Positions 8,648 through 17,104 of a stretch of 64,000 bases of DNA are shown piece after piece; position 1 is the first letter of the stretch, and each line of letters starts with the position of its first letter. The DNA lies in contig CAVYNE010000025.1 of assembly GCA_963769715.1 (NCBI GenBank), positions 124,001 to 188,000 of the forward strand. The letters run 5' to 3'. The notes beneath the pieces are model-generated. The model worked only from the letters and a program-made list of their open reading frames with translations, was not told where the DNA came from and did no database searches. The translations under genes were made by a program, and so were the position numbers. The DNA is from Palsa-504 sp963769715 (GTDB taxonomy: Bacteria; Actinomycetota; Actinomycetes; Streptosporangiales; Streptosporangiaceae).

Positions 8648-9661
8648 ATGAGGATCGGCGTGTCATTGCCGTCACGGCTCGGCGACGGGGCTCCAGGGGG
8701 CGGGTTGAGCCAGCGTGACCTCATCGACCTGGCGGTGCTTGCCGACCGCACGCCCGGGTGGTCGCACGCCTGGGTGTCCGACTCGGTGCTGTCCCCTCCG
8801 TTCTACGACTCGGTGGTCTCGCTCGCCGCCTGCGCGGCCGCCACGTCGCGGATCCGGCTCGGCGTCGCCTGCCTGGCCAGCCTGGGACTGCGCCACCCGC
8901 TGCTCGTCGCCCAGCAGTGGGCGAACCTGGACGCGCTGTCCGGCGGGCGGATGATCCTCGTGGCGTGCCCAGGCGAACCGCCGGGCGACACCCCGTCCGG
9001 GCGGCCCAGGGCACGCGAGCTGGCCGTCTTCGGCATGAGCCACCGGGAAAAGACCGCCCGGATGGCGGAGGCGGTCGGGTTCCTGCGGGCGGTGAGCTCC
9101 GCCGTTGACAGCAATGCCCCGGTGAGGTTCGACGGCGAGTACTTCTCGATCGGCGACCTCGTGCTCCGGCCGGGGTTCGTCCAGCGCCCGCTGCCGATCT
9201 GGCTGGCGGCCAACCCGCCGGCCGACGCGCCGCGGCACGTGGTCGAGCGGGTGCTCCGCCGCGTCGCCACCCTCGGCGGCGGCTGGCTCACCTTCGCCGT
9301 CACGCCGAAGCTGCTCGCCGAGCGGCTGCGCCTGCTGCGCGAGCTCGCCGGGGAGGCGGGGCGGCCGCTGCCGGCGGACTTCCCGGTCTGCGTGTACCTG
9401 AACGTCAATACCGGTGAGGATGCCGATCGGGCGCTGGCGGACGCGGTCGCAACCTGGCAGGGCGAGACCGCGCGGGCCATCACCCCGGAGCTGGTCCGCG
9501 AGGTGGCGGCCGTGGGCCCGGCCGGCAAGTGCGCGGAGCGGTTCGCGGAGCTGGCGGAGGCGGGCGCCACCGACGTGATGGTCGGCCTGCTCGGTGCCGA
9601 CCCGAAGCGGCTCATGCACCGGATCACGGAGTCACTGCTGCCGCTCATAACGGGAGACTAG
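8648..9661 (+). CDS. LLM-class flavin-dependent oxidoreductase
   Basis: 337 residues. The ATG at 8648 follows a GGGAGG ribosome site and begins MRIGVSLPSR, the beta-1 strand of the luciferase-like TIM barrel. Core motifs are visible: WVSDSVLSPPFYDSVVSLAACAAATSRIRLGVACLASLGLRHPLLVAQQWANLDALSGGRM and RPLPIWLAANP. These enzymes use FMNH2 or F420 to oxidise small organics or organosulfur compounds. Cofactor choice is not decidable here. The gene appears intact, in contrast to several broken LLM genes nearby. The 70-bp AT-rich gap to the divergent rhodanese probably holds both promoters. Confidence 0.85.
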   Translation: MRIGVSLPSRLGDGAPGGGLSQRDLIDLAVLADRTPGWSHAWVSDSVLSPPFYDSVVSLAACAAATSRIRLGVACLASLGLRHPLLVAQQWANLDALSGGRMILVACPGEPPGDTPSGRPRARELAVFGMSHREKTARMAEAVGFLRAVSSAVDSNAPVRFDGEYFSIGDLVLRPGFVQRPLPIWLAANPPADAPRHVVERVLRRVATLGGGWLTFAVTPKLLAERLRLLRELAGEAGRPLPADFPVCVYLNVNTGEDADRALADAVATWQGETARAITPELVREVAAVGPAGKCAERFAELAEAGATDVMVGLLGADPKRLMHRITESLLPLITGD

Positions 9662-9668
9662 CCGGCCG

Positions 9669-10303
9669 TCAGCGACCCGGCCGCGCGGTGAACTGGTCCG
9701 CCCAGCCGCCGTCGCCGCGCTTGTCGCTGTTGTCCACCACGAGGTCGGCCCGGCCCGGGGTGTCCGCGGCCGCCTGCAGCGCGGCTTCCTGGCGCGTCCA
9801 GCGTGCCGCGAACGGCGCGTAGGTGGCCCAGTCGGGGCGCAGCTCAAGCCGCCGTCGCCGTTCGTCTGCCGGGGTGTCGATCCAGATCAGGCAGGAGAAA
9901 GGCCGGCCGCGGGTTCCAGCCCGACGCAGCACCCTTCGACGACGAGAAAGTCGCCTGGGTCAAGGTCCACCCACGCCCCCGGCTGTCCGGCCAGCCAGTC
10001 GTACCGCTGCCAGCGGGCCGGCCGGCCCGCCGCGAGCGGCCGGAGCACCCAGTCGGCCAGCAGGCCGACCGATTCGGCGATAGCCTCCCAGCCGGGGACC
10101 AGGTCATCGACGGAGAGCACAGGGGCGGCGAGCTCGCCGGCGAGACGGTGGGCGAAGGAGGACTTGCCTGAACCGGACATGCCGTCGATGCCGACAACAC
10201 GGCAGCGCCGGGCATCCAGGGGCCGCGGGCTTGCCGGGTCGGCCAGATCCACGGCCCAGTCGTCAAGAGCTCGTATCCTCATCGCGAGCTCCTCGAACGT
10301 CAT
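9669..10303 (-). pseudogene. Uridine kinase-like P-loop NTPase, frameshifted
   Basis: From ATG 10303: MTFEELAMRIRALDDW, Walker A GIDGMSGSGKSSFAHRLAGEL and a lid/base segment ending DFLVVEGCCVG near 9910. The reading then passes into another frame with SCLIWIDTPADERRRRLELRP...WTRQEAALQAAADTPGRADLVVDN (9669-9890). The two parts make one about 210-residue AAA/uridine-kinase-like protein if one or two bases near 9900-9915 are restored. Family members phosphorylate nucleosides or small alcohols. Substrate unknown. Confidence 0.65.
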
Positions 10304-10533
10304 CGCCGTGAGCTTACCGGAACGGATATGTGCGGAGTTCTTCATCCAAGTCCAGCCAACCGGAATGATCCGCAGGACACCCCCAGTTCCTCGGTCCCGC
10401 CGCTTCAGTACCAAGAACCGGGGAGCGCTCCCCCTGGCGTGCTTGCGGTGCCCACGAGCGACGCCGATGCTGAACGCTTGAGGCGAACATCAGGATTGGC
10501 GGCCAGCGGTGCGATGCAAATCCCTCAGCCTGG
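10304..10533. other. Intergenic stretch without a recognised gene
   Basis: 230 bp between the kinase-like gene start and the toxin stop. It contains a 14-bp self-complementary block, GGGGAGCGCTCCCC, at 10420-10433, which could form a small stem. There is no T-tract after it and no convincing coding frame. Confidence 0.4.
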
Positions 10534-10950
10534 TCACTGAAGCCAGGGATCTATGATCTCGATGCCGGTGCCGTCGAAGTCGGACACGTTGCGGGTCGCC
10601 AGCGCGGCGCCCTGGGAGCGGCAGACGGCCGCGATCAGCGCGTCGAAGCCGGCGATCGGTTTCCCGGCCCGCTCGCGACTGCTGGCGATGACCGCGTAAT
10701 GTTCCGCGGCTGCGGTATCGACCGGCAGGACCTGGTCTGCGAAGGCCGAGAAGATCTCGTCGGCTGCGGCGAGAAGGACCTGCTTCCTGCGTCCGTCTGG
10801 CAGCCGGGCAATGCCGTACCGGACCTCTGCGAGCGTGATGACGGTCGTACGCAGCTCGCGCCTGTCCCGGTCGCGGACCCAGCTTGCGATGCCAGGTGCG
10901 GGTTCCGGGCGCATCAGCTCGGAAACCACGTTCGTGTCGAGGATGATCAT
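10534..10950 (-). CDS. PIN-domain ribonuclease toxin (VapC/FitB type)
   Basis: 138 residues starting MIILDTNVVSELMRPEP, with the PIN acidic residues at D5, the EVRYG glutamate, the FDALIAAV aspartate and the NVSDFDGTGI aspartates. Family toxins cleave RNA in a Mg-dependent manner. Its ATG overlaps the antitoxin stop (ATGA), so the antitoxin is made first and the pair is coupled. Length is typical of the FitB subgroup. Confidence 0.9.
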   Translation of the reverse strand: MIILDTNVVSELMRPEPAPGIASWVRDRDRRELRTTVITLAEVRYGIARLPDGRRKQVLLAAADEIFSAFADQVLPVDTAAAEHYAVIASSRERAGKPIAGFDALIAAVCRSQGAALATRNVSDFDGTGIEIIDPWLQ

Positions 10951-11192
10951 GCGGAGAAATCCGCGGCACGCGCCGGCTCCTCGCGCCCGGGCAGGTCCAG
11001 GTCGACTCCGCCCAGCGCGCCGAACCGGTCGAGGAGCGTCGTGAACAGCCCGGCGGAGTCCGCGGGCTCGCGGACGGCTTCCGCGAGAATCGCGCGCGCC
11101 TCTGCTTCCATCGACCTGCCGTGACGAGCCGCGCGAACCTGAAGGCGCCGCTTCACCGTTTCATCAAGGTTCCGGATGTTCAATGCCGCCAC
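10947..11192 (-). CDS. FitA-like ribbon-helix-helix antitoxin
   Basis: 81 residues from the GTG at 11192, preceded by a GAGGTGAT ribosome site. It begins VAALNIRNLDETVKRRLQVRAARHGRSMEAEARAIL, the canonical FitA RHH DNA-binding segment with its arginine/glutamate pattern. The C-terminal third (LDLPGREEPARAADFSA) should wrap the toxin. A longer reading to 11273 has no conserved residues and covers the promoter, so it is rejected. It likely autorepresses through the inverted repeat just upstream. Confidence 0.88.
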   Translation of the reverse strand: MAALNIRNLDETVKRRLQVRAARHGRSMEAEARAILAEAVREPADSAGLFTTLLDRFGALGGVDLDLPGREEPARAADFSA

Positions 11193-11234
11193 TGCTATCA
11201 CCTCATGCAATCGATGATACCAAGCATGATAGCA
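11193..11234. promoter_or_regulatory. Probable autoregulatory operator of the FitAB-type pair
   Basis: TGCTATCA at 11193-11200 and TGATAGCA at 11227-11234 are perfect 8-bp inverted arms, 26 bp apart, immediately upstream of the antitoxin start in an AT-rich patch. FitA-type RHH proteins bind such paired half-sites. The left arm touches the ribosome-binding region. Confidence 0.5.
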
Positions 11235-11339
11235 ATTCAAGACCGACAGTACCGAGCACAGGAGGCGAAGCACCGCTCCAGCAGGTCAGCCTGGCGTTCC
11301 GCGGGATCGCCTGGCACCGTGGTCCGGGCCTGTACCGCT

Positions 11340-11633
11340 TCAGAACCCGTGCCGTGGCAGCTGAGCACCTCCGACCAGGAACTTCGGCCGCCTGGTCACC
11401 TGGGACAGCGCCGCGGTGAAGATCCACGCGTCCTCGCACCACGTCCCGGTCGGGGTGAGCACGGCCTTGTAGCCGAGCTGCTCCGCCGAGCGGGCGACCT
11501 GGCCGAAGTAGTCGACCGTCGGGGCGCGGAAGTCCGTGATCGCCGGCAGCGACTCCTGTGACCGGTCGCCGGCCCCCACGATGTCACGGCTGTCGCCGTT
11601 GGTGGGAAGGTACCAGTGCACGTGAATGCCCAT
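11340..11633 (-). pseudogene. Alkanesulfonate monooxygenase-like (SsuD-type LLM) N-terminal fragment
   Basis: 97 residues starting MGIHVHWYLPTNGDSRDIVGAGD and continuing VDYFGQVARSAEQLGYKAVLTPTGTWCEDAWIFTAALSQVTRRPKFLVGG. This is the first quarter of an SsuD-type TIM barrel, broken after FLV where family members go on to the substrate/FMN loops. The remainder does not follow. It is one of four truncated flavin-monooxygenase pieces in this 3-kb stretch. Confidence 0.75.
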
Positions 11634-11804
11634 GTCTTTGCCTGCCTTGTCGCCCGGCCAATAAACGACTAAACCTATAGGAATTATTGACTATAGCTCG
11701 TCCGGCCGGTTATCGTCAGGTTCGCGGCCGCACATGACGGCCCCGCACATGACGGCCCCGCACATGACGGCCCCGCACACGAAGGCACCGCACGGAAGAG
11801 GACA
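11634..11804. other. AT-rich gap plus 15-bp tandem repeat upstream of the eis remnant
   Basis: 170 bp without a gene. The first part (11655-11700) is AT-rich for this DNA and could hold divergent promoters. The second part is the 15-bp repeat listed separately. Confidence 0.4.
11731..11790. repeat. 15-bp tandem repeat, three perfect copies plus one degenerate
   Basis: CACATGACGGCCCCG occurs at 11731-11745, 11746-11760 and 11761-11775, followed by CACACGAAGGCACCG at 11776-11790. Each copy offers an ATG, but the proper start of the following Eis-like frame is the GTG at 11805, so the array lies in its 5' leader. Confidence 0.9.
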
Positions 11805-12739
11805 GTGGCCACGACAACCCACGACATCCGCGTCCTCACCAGGACCCGGCACGTCGCCGCGGCCGCGGCGGTGTTCCGGACGGCCATCCGTCCCCGGCGG
11901 GGCGCGGGTACCGCACGCCGCCGTCACCCAGGTCGGGGTTCTCCCGACACATACCAGGCGGGGCGTGCTCACCGCGCTGCTGCGCAGGCAGCTGGCTGAC
12001 ATTGCCGCGCGCGGCGAGGTGGTCGCCTCGCTACGAGCCTCCGAGGCGGTGATCTACGAGCGGTTCGGCTACGGCATCGCCACCTGGGCCGCGGACTACG
12101 AGCTCGACCGTCGCCGCGGCCCGCTGCGTAACACCCTGGGCGGCAACGGCCCGGTCCGGCTGGTCGGCCAGGCCGAATCCTCCAAGCCGCTGGCCGACAT
12201 CTACCGGGCCGCGGCCTGGACCGGCTCGATCGACCGGCCGCAGTACTGGTGGAACCTGCGGCAGCTCCTCGCGGAGGCGGCGCCTGGCCCCGGCTATCTC
12301 GCGGTGCACGGGACCGAGGGCGCGGAGGACGGGTACCTGAGCTACCACCCGGTCGGCACCTCTGAGTGGTTCCGCAGCCGCGACCGGACGGTGGTCGTCG
12401 ATGACTTCGTGGCGCATAGCGAGCGCGCCTACCTCGGGCTGGCGCGGCACCTGACCACGCTGGACCTGGTTGACACCATCCGGCTACCCGGCCGCCCGGT
12501 GGACGACCCGCTGCCGCTGCTGTTCACCGACGCGCGCTGTCCGGGTGACCGGCGTCCGCGACGAGACCTGGCTGCGTCTGGTCGACGTGCCCCGCGCGCT
12601 GGCGGCGCGCAGCTACGAGGCCGCTCCCGGGTCGCTGGTCATCGCCGGCCGGGTCACCCAGCACCGGCACGGGGCGCTCGCCGCGGCCGACCGGCTGTTC
12701 GCCACCCCTCGCGCGCCGTTCGCCGGGACCAGCTTCTGA
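11805..12739 (+). pseudogene. Eis-family N-acetyltransferase, decayed by deletions and a frameshift
   Basis: The GTG at 11805 opens ATTTHDIRVLTRTRHVAAAAAVFRTA, an Eis-type N-terminus. About 60 codons of the GNAT core are then missing and a different frame resumes at VPGGARVPHAAVTQVGVLPTHTRRGVLTALLRRQL (acetyl-CoA motif region), running to LPLLFTDAR. A frameshift near 12536 leads into VRVTGVRDETWLRLVDVPRALAARSYE. A second deletion joins LVIAG to VTQHRHGALAAADRLFATPRAPFAG, the family C-terminus. Intact members are about 400 residues and hexameric. Several independent lesions make this a true pseudogene. Confidence 0.8.
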
Positions 12740-12776
12740 GCTGGCCGAGGCGCCCACTAGTGACCGGAAGATCCCG

Positions 12777-12956
12777 ATGCCCGAAGCGCGCAGCGGTCAC
12801 GTCATCCTCGGGGTCAACGTCCTCGTCCTCGGCTACCTGCCGGGCGCCTGGCAGTGGGACCCCCGGCTGACCGCGCGATCGCCCCTGGACCCGGCGTACT
12901 GGCAGCACATCGGCTTGGTGGCCGAGCGCGGCACCGGCGCGTGGACGGTCAGGTAG
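12777..12956 (+). pseudogene. NtaA/SnaA-type flavin monooxygenase N-terminal fragment
   Basis: A 59-codon frame reads HVILGVNVLVLGYLPGAWQWDP and DPAYWQHIGLVAERG, then runs into unrelated sequence and a stop. This matches the first 45-50 residues of class-C flavin monooxygenases, up to the point where family members continue with a LDAFFLAD-like strand. Everything downstream is absent. Confidence 0.65.
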
Positions 12957-12987
12957 TGGTCGCCCACCTCGCTGCATCCGGGGGTGC

Positions 12988-13776
12988 TCAGGCGAAGTAG
13001 TGGCCCTCCTTGAGGTCGGCGATCAGTCCCGGGCGGGTCGGCTCCCACCCGAGCAGGTCGCGCGTGATCTGTGCCGAGGCGGGGCCGTCGATTCCCCAGA
13101 AGCCGCCGAGGAAGCCGACGTACTCCCCGGCCTGCTCGGGGGTGACGGAGATGGCGGGAATGCCGAGATGCGCGGCGAAGACCTCGGCGACCTCGCGGAT
13201 CGGGACGCCCTGGTCGCCGACCGCGTGCAGCACCGACCCGGCCGGGGCGGACTCCAGCGCGAGGCGGAACAGGCGCGCGGCGTCGTCGCGGTGGACCGCC
13301 GGCCAGCGGTTGGCGCCGTCGCCGACGTAGGCCGCGGCGCCCGTCTCGCGCGCAAACCCGATCGCGGTCGGGATGAACCCGTTGTCGCCGTTGCCGTGCG
13401 TGGCTGGCGGCAGCCGCACGACCGAGGAGCGGACCCCGCGGCCGGCGAGCGCGCGAGTGTAATGGGCGTTGGCCATCCGCCCGCCGGCGCCGCTGATCGG
13501 GACCTCGCGATCCCCGTCGGCCGCGGCCAGCCCGTCGCGTTCGGTAGCGACGGCCCCGGGCGGGAGCCCGAGCACGCCGAGGATGCCGGAGGCGATGACG
13601 AACGGCTTGCCGGTGCCGGCCAGGGCCTCACCGAAGGTCTCGATCGCCGCGCGGTCGGCGGCGGTGGCGCCGGCGAAATCGCCGGCGAAGGCGATGTCGT
13701 GCTTGAACGCGAGGTGGATGACGCCGTCGGACGAGGCGGCGGCATCGCGCAGGGTGCCGAGGTCATCGAGCGTTCT
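12988..13776 (-). pseudogene. NAD(P)-dependent epimerase/SDR lacking its nucleotide-binding N-terminus
   Basis: The frame from about 13776 reads TLDDLGTLRDAAASSDGVIHLAFKHDIAFAGDF..., an extended-SDR/epimerase body with GVRSSVVRLPPATHGNGD and WPAVHRDDAARLFRLALE to a normal C-terminus. The first 55-60 residues, including the GxxGxxG Rossmann loop, are replaced by the start of a different gene (LLM remnant at 13763-13867). The catalytic Y/K region is altered (GRMANAHYTRAL). It is probably inactive through a deletion fusing two gene starts. Confidence 0.75.
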
Positions 13777-13867
13777 GCACGACCTCCGACAGCCGCCGGG
13801 TCGGATCACCGGGCTGGCCCGCGACATCGGGGCTGTTGGCGATCAGATCCAGGCCGATGAACTTCAT
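13763..13867 (-). pseudogene. Second LLM oxidoreductase, 34-residue N-terminal remnant
   Basis: ATG at 13867 overlaps the stop of the upstream LLM C-terminal fragment (ATGA) and reads MKFIGLDLIANSPDVAG then RRLSEVVQNAR before a stop at 13763-13765. This is the characteristic start of LLM-class oxidoreductases (MKFIGLDLIANSPD...RLxEVVxNA). The gene is cut at the point where the epimerase body begins in another frame, marking a deletion junction at about 13766-13776. Confidence 0.7.
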
Positions 13868-14490
13868 ACCGCCGGCCTCCCTGCACTCGCGGCCGCCTGG
13901 TCCCGCTTGGCGACCTCTTCCCGGACGATGGGAATGACGTGGCGGCCGATGTCGACGGCGTCGGCGAGCAGGTCGTAGTCGCGCATGGAGATGATGTCGA
14001 CGCCGAGGTCGATGTAGTCCAGGATGGCCTGCGCCACGGTGTCGGGCGTGCCGACCAGGGCGTCGGGGTTGCCGGCGCCGCCGGTGACCACGGCGGTCCG
14101 GGTCCACATCGCGCGGTCGAACCGTTCGCCTTCGGCCGCGATGGCCAGCAGCCGCTGGGAACCGGTGTTCTCAGGGTTATTCAGCGGACGGCGCCGAGAC
14201 AGCGCCCCGCCGTTCGCCGCCACCCGGTCTTCGATCCTGCGAACGATGGCGTGGGCCTTCGCCCAGGCTTTCTCCTCGGTCGGCGCGATGATCGGCCGGA
14301 ACGCGACCTGGATCTTCGGGACATCACCGCGGCCGGCCGCCTTAGCCGCGGCCTTCACTGACGCGATCTGCTCCGCGGTGCTCGCGAGCGGCTCGCCCCA
14401 CAGGCAGTAGATGTCGGCCTCGGCAGCGCCGACCCGGTACGCGGCCGGGGACGAGCCGCCGAACGACAGCCGGGGCCGGGGGAGCTCGAG
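13864..14490 (-). pseudogene. SsuD-like LLM monooxygenase, C-terminal fragment
   Basis: About 200 residues beginning near LPRPRLSFGGSSPAAYRVGAAEADIYCLWGEPLASTAEQIASVKAAAKAAGR and ending with DLGVDIISMRDYDLLADAVDIGRHVIPIVREE. This is the C-terminal half of an SsuD/luciferase-like barrel. The N-terminal 150-170 residues are absent upstream. The fragment at 11340-11633 is not its missing half in place, because on this strand that piece lies downstream. Confidence 0.75.
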
Positions 14491-14627
14491 TCGGTGCGCT
14501 AGTCGGGGCCGCCGGAACTGGTGCTGCTGCACGACGCCGGCGGGCACCTTCGGCAAGCTGGACCTAGCGCCTTCCGATGACGACAACCGGCGCGTCCTGG
14601 CCGTCCTGGCCTAAATTGATTCCTGAG

Positions 14628-15269
14628 ATGACCGAGATGAGTGCTGAGTTGCTGGGCGCGGCCGAAGCGGCGACGGGCTTCATGCCCACTGCCGAGGGCC
14701 TCGCCCTGTTCGACGCGGCCGCGCGCTACGCCCCGCGCGGGCCGGTGCTCGAGATCGGCAGTTACTGCGGCAAGTCCACGATCTACCTGGCCGCGGCGGC
14801 CCGCCAGGTCGGCCAGCTGGTGGTCACCGTCGACCATCACCGCGGCTCGGAGGAGCACCAGCCGGGCTGGGAGTATCACGACCCGGGACTGGTGGACCCC
14901 GGGATCGGCCGCCTCGACACGCTGCCGAGGCTGCGGGCCACGCTCGCCGCGGCCGGGCTGGAGGACCAGGTGGTGGTCGTGGTGGGCCGGTCCGCCGAGG
15001 TGGCCAGGCTCTGGCGCACGCCGCTCGGCATGCTGTTCATCGACGGTGGCCACACCGAGGCGGCGGCCGCGGCCGACTACGAGGGCTGGGCGCCGTGGGT
15101 CGCGCCCGGCGGCGTGCTGGCCATCCACGACGTGTTCGCCGACCCGGCCGAAGGTGGCCAGGCGCCGTACCGGATCTACCAGCGGGCGCTGAAATCCGGC
15201 GCGTTCACCGAAGCCGGCCGGGAAGGCTCGCTCCGCCTGCTAGAGCGGACCGGCGACGGGATCGGCTGA
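14628..15269 (+). CDS. Class I SAM-dependent methyltransferase (Methyltransf_24-like)
   Basis: About 213 residues. Motif I is VLEIGSYCGKSTIYLAAAA, followed by VVTVDHHRGSEEHQPGW, the central FIDGGHTEAAAAADYEGWAPWVAPGGVLAIHDVF and a C-terminal helix. The DGGH motif and overall plan match O-methyltransferase/cephalosporin-hydroxylase-like Methyltransf_24 proteins. ATGs at 14577, 14628 and 14637 are all possible; 14628 is chosen because homology starts just after it. The stop lies inside the tail of the convergent toroid gene. Substrate unknown, possibly the product of the adjacent glycosyltransferase operon. Confidence 0.75.
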   Translation: MTEMSAELLGAAEAATGFMPTAEGLALFDAAARYAPRGPVLEIGSYCGKSTIYLAAAARQVGQLVVTVDHHRGSEEHQPGWEYHDPGLVDPGIGRLDTLPRLRATLAAAGLEDQVVVVVGRSAEVARLWRTPLGMLFIDGGHTEAAAAADYEGWAPWVAPGGVLAIHDVFADPAEGGQAPYRIYQRALKSGAFTEAGREGSLRLLERTGDGIG

Positions 15270-16328
15270 CTCGCGGTCCGGGTCCGACTCGCGGTCCGGG
15301 TCTGATTCCCGGCCCGCGTCCCTGAAGATCCCCGCGCCGCCGCTGAAGCCCGCCAGCGCGTCGGCCGCCAGGACCACCGCGGCCGCGGTCCAGCTGGACC
15401 GCTCCCTCGGGAACGGAGCCTGGTTGTCGAACTGCCAGCCGGTCCAGTACGAGCCGTCGTCGTGACGCAGGTGCTGGACGCTGGCGAACACCTCCAGGGC
15501 CTGCGCGCGCATCCCGCAGGCGTCCAGGGCGATGACGAGCTCGCAGGTCTCGGCCGCGGTGACCCACGGCTGGTCGCTCACGCAGCGCACGCCCAGGCCG
15601 GGCACCACGAACGTGTCCCAGGCCGCCGCCAGCCGGCGCTCCGCGTCCGCGCCGCGGAGCGCGCCGCCGAGCACCGGGTAATACCAGTCCATGGCGAACC
15701 GGCTCTTGTCCGCGAACGCCTCCGGATGGCAGGCCACCAGGTTTCCCAGCTGGTCCGCCGCGAGTTCCCAGTCGGGCCTCGGGTCGTCGGCCAGCTTGGC
15801 CAGGGCGATCGCGCAGCGCAGGCTCTGATGGATGCTCGAGCAGCCGGAAAGCAGCGCGTATGTCCCCGGCACGCCGGCCGCGTCGCGCTCCCACCGGACC
15901 TCGCCGCGCGGCGTGCGCAGCGCGAGCGCCCATTCCACCGCGCGGCGGACCGTCGGCCACATCACCAGGGTGTGCCGTTCGTCGCCGGTCACCAGGTACT
16001 CGTGCCAGGCGCCAACGGCGACGTACGCGGCGTGGTGGCTTTCCGCCGCCGGGTCGGTCACCCGGCCCGCCTCCACGGACCGGGGCCAGGACCCGTCGGC
16101 GCGCTGGGTCTCGCGCAGCCACCGGTAGGCCCGCCTGGCCGGCTCGCGCAGCCCGCAGGCGCTGAGCGCCATCGCGCACTCGACATGATCCCAGGCGTCC
16201 ACGTGCCCGTCCGGCCACGCGATCGCCCCGGACCGTTCCTGCATCCGGGTGATGGACTCACCCGTCGCGAGTACCTCGGAAGGTGTTAGCCCGGGGGGAA
16301 CGATCCCCCCCAGACTCCCCCTGCTCAC
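15240..16328 (-). CDS. Alpha/alpha-toroid protein (prenyltransferase/squalene-oxidase-like fold)
   Basis: 362 residues from a GTG at 16328 that overlaps the stop of the upstream methyltransferase (GTGA). Repeated helical-hairpin units such as GHVDAWDHVECAMALSACGLREPARRAYRWLRETQRADGSWP and the DDGSYWTGWQFDNQ segment point to an (alpha/alpha)6 barrel of the terpenoid-cyclase/glycosidase type. No DxDD or QW motif set is obvious, so a true cyclase is unlikely and a glycan-acting or structural role fits the operon. The C-terminus ends in a short ESDPDR duplication from tandem DNA repeats near 15275-15310. Confidence 0.65.
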   Translation of the reverse strand: MSRGSLGGIVPPGLTPSEVLATGESITRMQERSGAIAWPDGHVDAWDHVECAMALSACGLREPARRAYRWLRETQRADGSWPRSVEAGRVTDPAAESHHAAYVAVGAWHEYLVTGDERHTLVMWPTVRRAVEWALALRTPRGEVRWERDAAGVPGTYALLSGCSSIHQSLRCAIALAKLADDPRPDWELAADQLGNLVACHPEAFADKSRFAMDWYYPVLGGALRGADAERRLAAAWDTFVVPGLGVRCVSDQPWVTAAETCELVIALDACGMRAQALEVFASVQHLRHDDGSYWTGWQFDNQAPFPRERSSWTAAAVVLAADALAGFSGGAGIFRDAGRESDPDRESDPDRESADPVAGPL

Positions 16329-17104
16329 AGGGGGGCTCCCCGCCCCCCCGTACCCGCCTGGGGGGGCGGCTCCCCGCCCCCCCGCACCCCAAGGGTGGGC
16401 TTGACCGCGTACACCACCAGGCTCTTCCCGATGAGCGGGTTCAGCGCGCGGTCGGCGAGCCGGGTGACGGCCGGCTTGCGCATGATGTCCCAGACCAGCA
16501 GCCGGTGATACGCGCTGGTCAGCTGGTGCTTGTCGTCGTGCACGCCGACCGCGCACTTCAGCCACCAGTACGGCGAGTGCAGCCCGTGCGCGTGATGATG
16601 CCAGACGGCCCGCAGCCCCGCCCTGGCCAGCTTGGCTTCCAGCTCGACCCGTGTGTAAATGCGCACATGCCCCCCGGGAACCTCGTGATACTCAGTGGAC
16701 AACGCCCAGCAGATCCGTTCCGGCAGCCAGCTCGGCACGGTGATGGCGGCCAGCCCGCCCGGCCGCAGCACGCGGGCGAGTTCGTTCATCGCCCGCTGAT
16801 CGTCCAGGACGTGCTCAAGGACCTCGGCCGCGATGACCCGGTCAAAAGAATTATCGCCGAACGGCATGGCGGTACCGTCTCCTGAAATGGCGCTCGCCCC
16901 GGCCTGCGGTCCGGCTTCGCCTGCCACCTGCATCGCGCCGAACATCGAAGTCACCGGGGCCAGTTCGGCCGGGTCAAGGTCGAACGCGACCACGTTGGCG
17001 CCGCGGCGGTACACCTCGAACGCGTGCCGGCCGCCGCCGCAGCCTAGGTCGAGCACGCGGTGGCCGGGCCGGATGGGGAACCGGCGGAAATTGACGGTCA
17101 GCAC
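16325..17104 (-). CDS. Class I SAM-dependent methyltransferase (Methyltransf_11)
   Basis: 259 residues. Motif I VLDLGCGGGRHAFEVYRRG, the acidic FDLD after beta-2, then GDGTAMPFGDNSFDRVIAAEVLEHVLDD and LRPGGLAAITVPSW are complete. It overlaps the GT4 gene upstream by 7 bp and the toroid gene downstream by GTGA, so the three are one operon. The C-terminal half (HHHAHGLHSPYWWLKCAVG) is longer than a minimal methyltransferase and may bind the glycan or lipid acceptor. Confidence 0.88.
   Translation of the reverse strand: MLTVNFRRFPIRPGHRVLDLGCGGGRHAFEVYRRGANVVAFDLDPAELAPVTSMFGAMQVAGEAGPQAGASAISGDGTAMPFGDNSFDRVIAAEVLEHVLDDQRAMNELARVLRPGGLAAITVPSWLPERICWALSTEYHEVPGGHVRIYTRVELEAKLARAGLRAVWHHHAHGLHSPYWWLKCAVGVHDDKHQLTSAYHRLLVWDIMRKPAVTRLADRALNPLIGKSLVVYAVKPTLGVRGGGEPPPQAGTGGRGAPL

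Noticed and set aside
11340..14490. One SsuD gene interrupted by a 2.3-kb insertion
   Set aside because: On the minus strand the C-terminal piece lies upstream of the N-terminal piece, so a simple insertion cannot give this order. Two separate truncated genes fit better.
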